Source: Candidatus Nitrosopumilus sp. (lineage in GTDB: Archaea; Thermoproteota; Nitrososphaeria; Nitrososphaerales; Nitrosopumilaceae). Taken from it: DNA of 33,571 bases. Each line of letters begins with the position of its first letter. Position 1 is the stretch's first letter. Shown here piece by piece: positions 32,303 to 33,571 of this stretch. The DNA lies in NCBI GenBank assembly GCA_014384555.1, contig JACNFR010000048.1:1-33571 (forward strand), given 5' to 3'. The notes beneath the pieces were generated by a model that was not told the origin of the DNA, searched no databases, and worked only from the letters and a program-made list of their open reading frames with translations. The translations under genes were made by a program, and so were the position numbers.

Positions 32303-32686
32303 ATGTCAGAGACGAATAATGATTCATTCAAGGCAGAAATGATTGCAGAGATCAAAAAAATACAATCAGAATTAAACGAATTAAAAATTATCAAAAAGAA
32401 TATTGTAAAAAAATCATCAAAGCGAAAGACTGCAGTAAAGAAAAAGGTGGTAAAGAGAAAACCAGCTAGAAAGACTGCAGTAAAGAAAAAGGTGGTAAAG
32501 AGAAAACCAGCTAGAAAGACTGCAGTAAAGAAAAAGGTGGTAAAGAGAAAACCAGCTAGAAAGACTGCAGTAAAGAAAAAGGTGGTAAAGAGAAAACCAG
32601 CTAGAAAGACTGCAGTAAAGAAAAAGGTGGTAAAGAGAAAACCAGCTAGAAAGACCGTTAAAAGAAAGACAACTAGGCGTAAATAG
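32303..32686 (+). CDS. Lysine-rich protein with five tandem 15-residue repeats (H1-like tail)
   Basis: 127 aa from ATG 32303; the frame is open to GTG 32267 but a TATA-like TTAAATTA (32270-32277) about 29 bases upstream favours the ATG. Residues 1-32 form an acidic-basic helix (FKAEMIAEIKKIQSELNELK), probably a coiled coil. From residue 42 to 116 the repeat KTAVKKKVVKRKPAR occurs five times exactly, then a short KTVKRKTTRRK end. The tail resembles histone H1 C-termini and bacterial AlgP/HctA-like proteins, which coat and compact DNA or RNA. I infer a chromatin- or nucleic-acid-binding protein. It lies between the antiporter and elp3 on the same strand. Confidence 0.8.
   Translation: MSETNNDSFKAEMIAEIKKIQSELNELKIIKKNIVKKSSKRKTAVKKKVVKRKPARKTAVKKKVVKRKPARKTAVKKKVVKRKPARKTAVKKKVVKRKPARKTAVKKKVVKRKPARKTVKRKTTRRK
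32426..32650 (+). repeat. Five perfect tandem copies of a 45-bp coding repeat
   Basis: Copies start at 32426, 32471, 32516, 32561 and 32606. All five are identical at the DNA level, with no silent changes. The unit is exactly 15 codons, so gain or loss of copies keeps frame. Not a CRISPR array: there are no spacers. Confidence 0.97.
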
Positions 32687-32742
32687 ATATCAAATATACC
32701 AAATTATTTAACGAATTTATGTCCAAATCAAATTGATCATTC

Positions 32743-33571
32743 ATGAATAAGCTTGACCCTGTCATATCCAAAGCATGTGATGAGATCACTCAGAATTTAC
32801 TAACAATTCAAGAGCCAAGCAAAAAGCAAGTAAAAGAAGAAATCATAAAAATATGTACAAAATACGCACTAGAAAGAATTCCAAAAAATTATGAAATTTT
32901 ATCAATGGCAAAAGAAGCAGATTTTGATAAATTAAAAAAAGTTTTGATACGAAAACCAGCTAAAACCGCATCAGGTGTATCAGTAGTTGCACTAATGCCA
33001 AAACCATATGCATGTCCACATGGACGTTGCACATATTGCCCAGGAGGGATTGAATTTAATTCTCCAAATAGTTACACTGGAAAAGAACCATCATCTCTTA
33101 ATGCAATAGAAAATGAGTTTGATCCTAAATTACAAATCACATCAAAGATTGAAAAATTAATTGCATTTGGACACGACCCGTCAAAAATGGAAGTGGTAAT
33201 TGTAGGTGGAACATTTTTGTTCATGCCAAAAGACTATCAAAAAGATTTCATAAAATCATGCTATGATGCTCTTAATGGGACAGACTCAAAAGATTTGGAA
33301 GAAGCAAAATCAAACAACGAACATGCAGCAATTAGAAACGTAGGATTTACAATCGAGACTAAACCTGATTACTGTAAACAAGAACATGTGGATTTGATGC
33401 TGAGTTATGGAATTACCAGAATAGAGATCGGAGTTCAATCATTGCAAGAACGGGTTTATAAAATAGTTAATCGAGGTCACAACTATAATGATGTAGTAGA
33501 ATCATTTCAAATTTCTAAAGATGCAGGATACAAAATTGTTGCACATATGATGCCAGGATTACCTACAATGA
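32743..33571 (+). CDS. elp3: Elp3-type tRNA U34 radical SAM enzyme, 5' part only
   Basis: The reading frame runs off the window after 276 codons; the rest (including the expected acetyltransferase domain) is outside. Residues 70-100 hold the Elp3 signature: GVSVVALMPKP, then the [4Fe-4S] cysteines Cys91-x4-Cys96-x2-Cys99 in CPHGRCTYCPGG. Later blocks include VVIVGGTFLFMPKDYQ, the ETKPDYC stretch, and RIEIGVQSLQERV, all typical of the radical SAM barrel. The N-terminal helical part (1-70) is the usual tRNA-binding lead. Elp3 starts the cm5U modification at the wobble base of tRNAs in archaea. A TATA-like AATTATTTAA (32702-32711) is about 36 bases upstream. Confidence 0.93.
   Translation, partial: MNKLDPVISKACDEITQNLLTIQEPSKKQVKEEIIKICTKYALERIPKNYEILSMAKEADFDKLKKVLIRKPAKTASGVSVVALMPKPYACPHGRCTYCPGGIEFNSPNSYTGKEPSSLNAIENEFDPKLQITSKIEKLIAFGHDPSKMEVVIVGGTFLFMPKDYQKDFIKSCYDALNGTDSKDLEEAKSNNEHAAIRNVGFTIETKPDYCKQEHVDLMLSYGITRIEIGVQSLQERVYKIVNRGHNYNDVVESFQISKDAGYKIVAHMMPGLPTM

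Noticed and set aside
32426-32650. CRISPR-like array
   Set aside because: The 45-bp units are directly joined with no spacers and encode a protein in frame.

Overview
The window looks like chromosomal DNA from an ammonia-oxidising-type archaeon (Nitrososphaerota/Thaumarchaeota, most like the low-GC marine Nitrosopumilus group). The evidence is archaeal TBP, TFB, eIF1/SUI1, Sec61-beta, Tsr3, type II methionine aminopeptidase, PAC2-family protein, Elp3 and an archaeal-type RNase P RNA. There is also a split F420 pathway (cofD-cofC and cofG-cofH), strong A+T richness, and genes packed tightly with frequent TTG/GTG starts. Many genes have a TATA-like box 24-31 bases before the start codon, which suggests leaderless transcripts. 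The taxonomic call is inference: no ribosomal RNA or amo gene is present.

Layout. 1-1.6 kb: the end of a zinc-ribbon gene, a methyltransferase, an RNase P RNA recognisable by its P1 stem and conserved core, then two very small genes (a 32-aa C2H2 zinc finger and a 47-aa ribbon-helix-helix protein) facing each other. 1.7-3.0 kb: a surface protein with one membrane anchor and a metallothionein-like cysteine-rich tail. 3.1-4.7 kb: cofD-cofC. 4.8-7.7 kb: TFB, a CPBP membrane protease, eIF1, a p27-autoantigen zinc-ribbon protein and a 54-aa Sec61-beta. 7.7-12.6 kb: a DUF2070 membrane protein, an Mrr-like nuclease and an orphan family-5 solute-binding protein. 12.6-16.8 kb: Tsr3, a 1088-aa lamin-tail surface protein with seven Ig/MG2-like repeats, and a small membrane zinc-ribbon protein.

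16.9-20.7 kb: tRNA-Pro(UGG), methionine aminopeptidase, two tiny zinc-binding proteins, a DUF1512-like protein, TBP, a stand-alone tRNA-binding OB-fold protein and a 71-aa hypothetical. 20.75-23.7 kb: a structured 79-base element, an SRPBCC protein, a family 2 glycosyltransferase and an HtrA protease. 23.7-27.5 kb: cofG-cofH followed by a TldD/PmbA-family gene. 27.5-33.6 kb: a Ca2+/cation exchanger, a winged-helix regulator with an inverted-repeat operator at its start, PAC2, purM, a CPA2 antiporter, a lysine-rich protein with five identical 45-bp repeats, and the start of elp3.

Most of the window is core information processing and cofactor synthesis. I see no mobile element, CRISPR array or phage. 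No clear new multi-gene system stands out. The best leads are the 79-base folded element before the SRPBCC/glycosyltransferase pair, the Cys-rich cytoplasmic tail, the C2H2/RHH microprotein pair, the His/Asp motifs in the DUF2070 protein, the expanding lysine-rich repeat, and the operator at the winged-helix gene.
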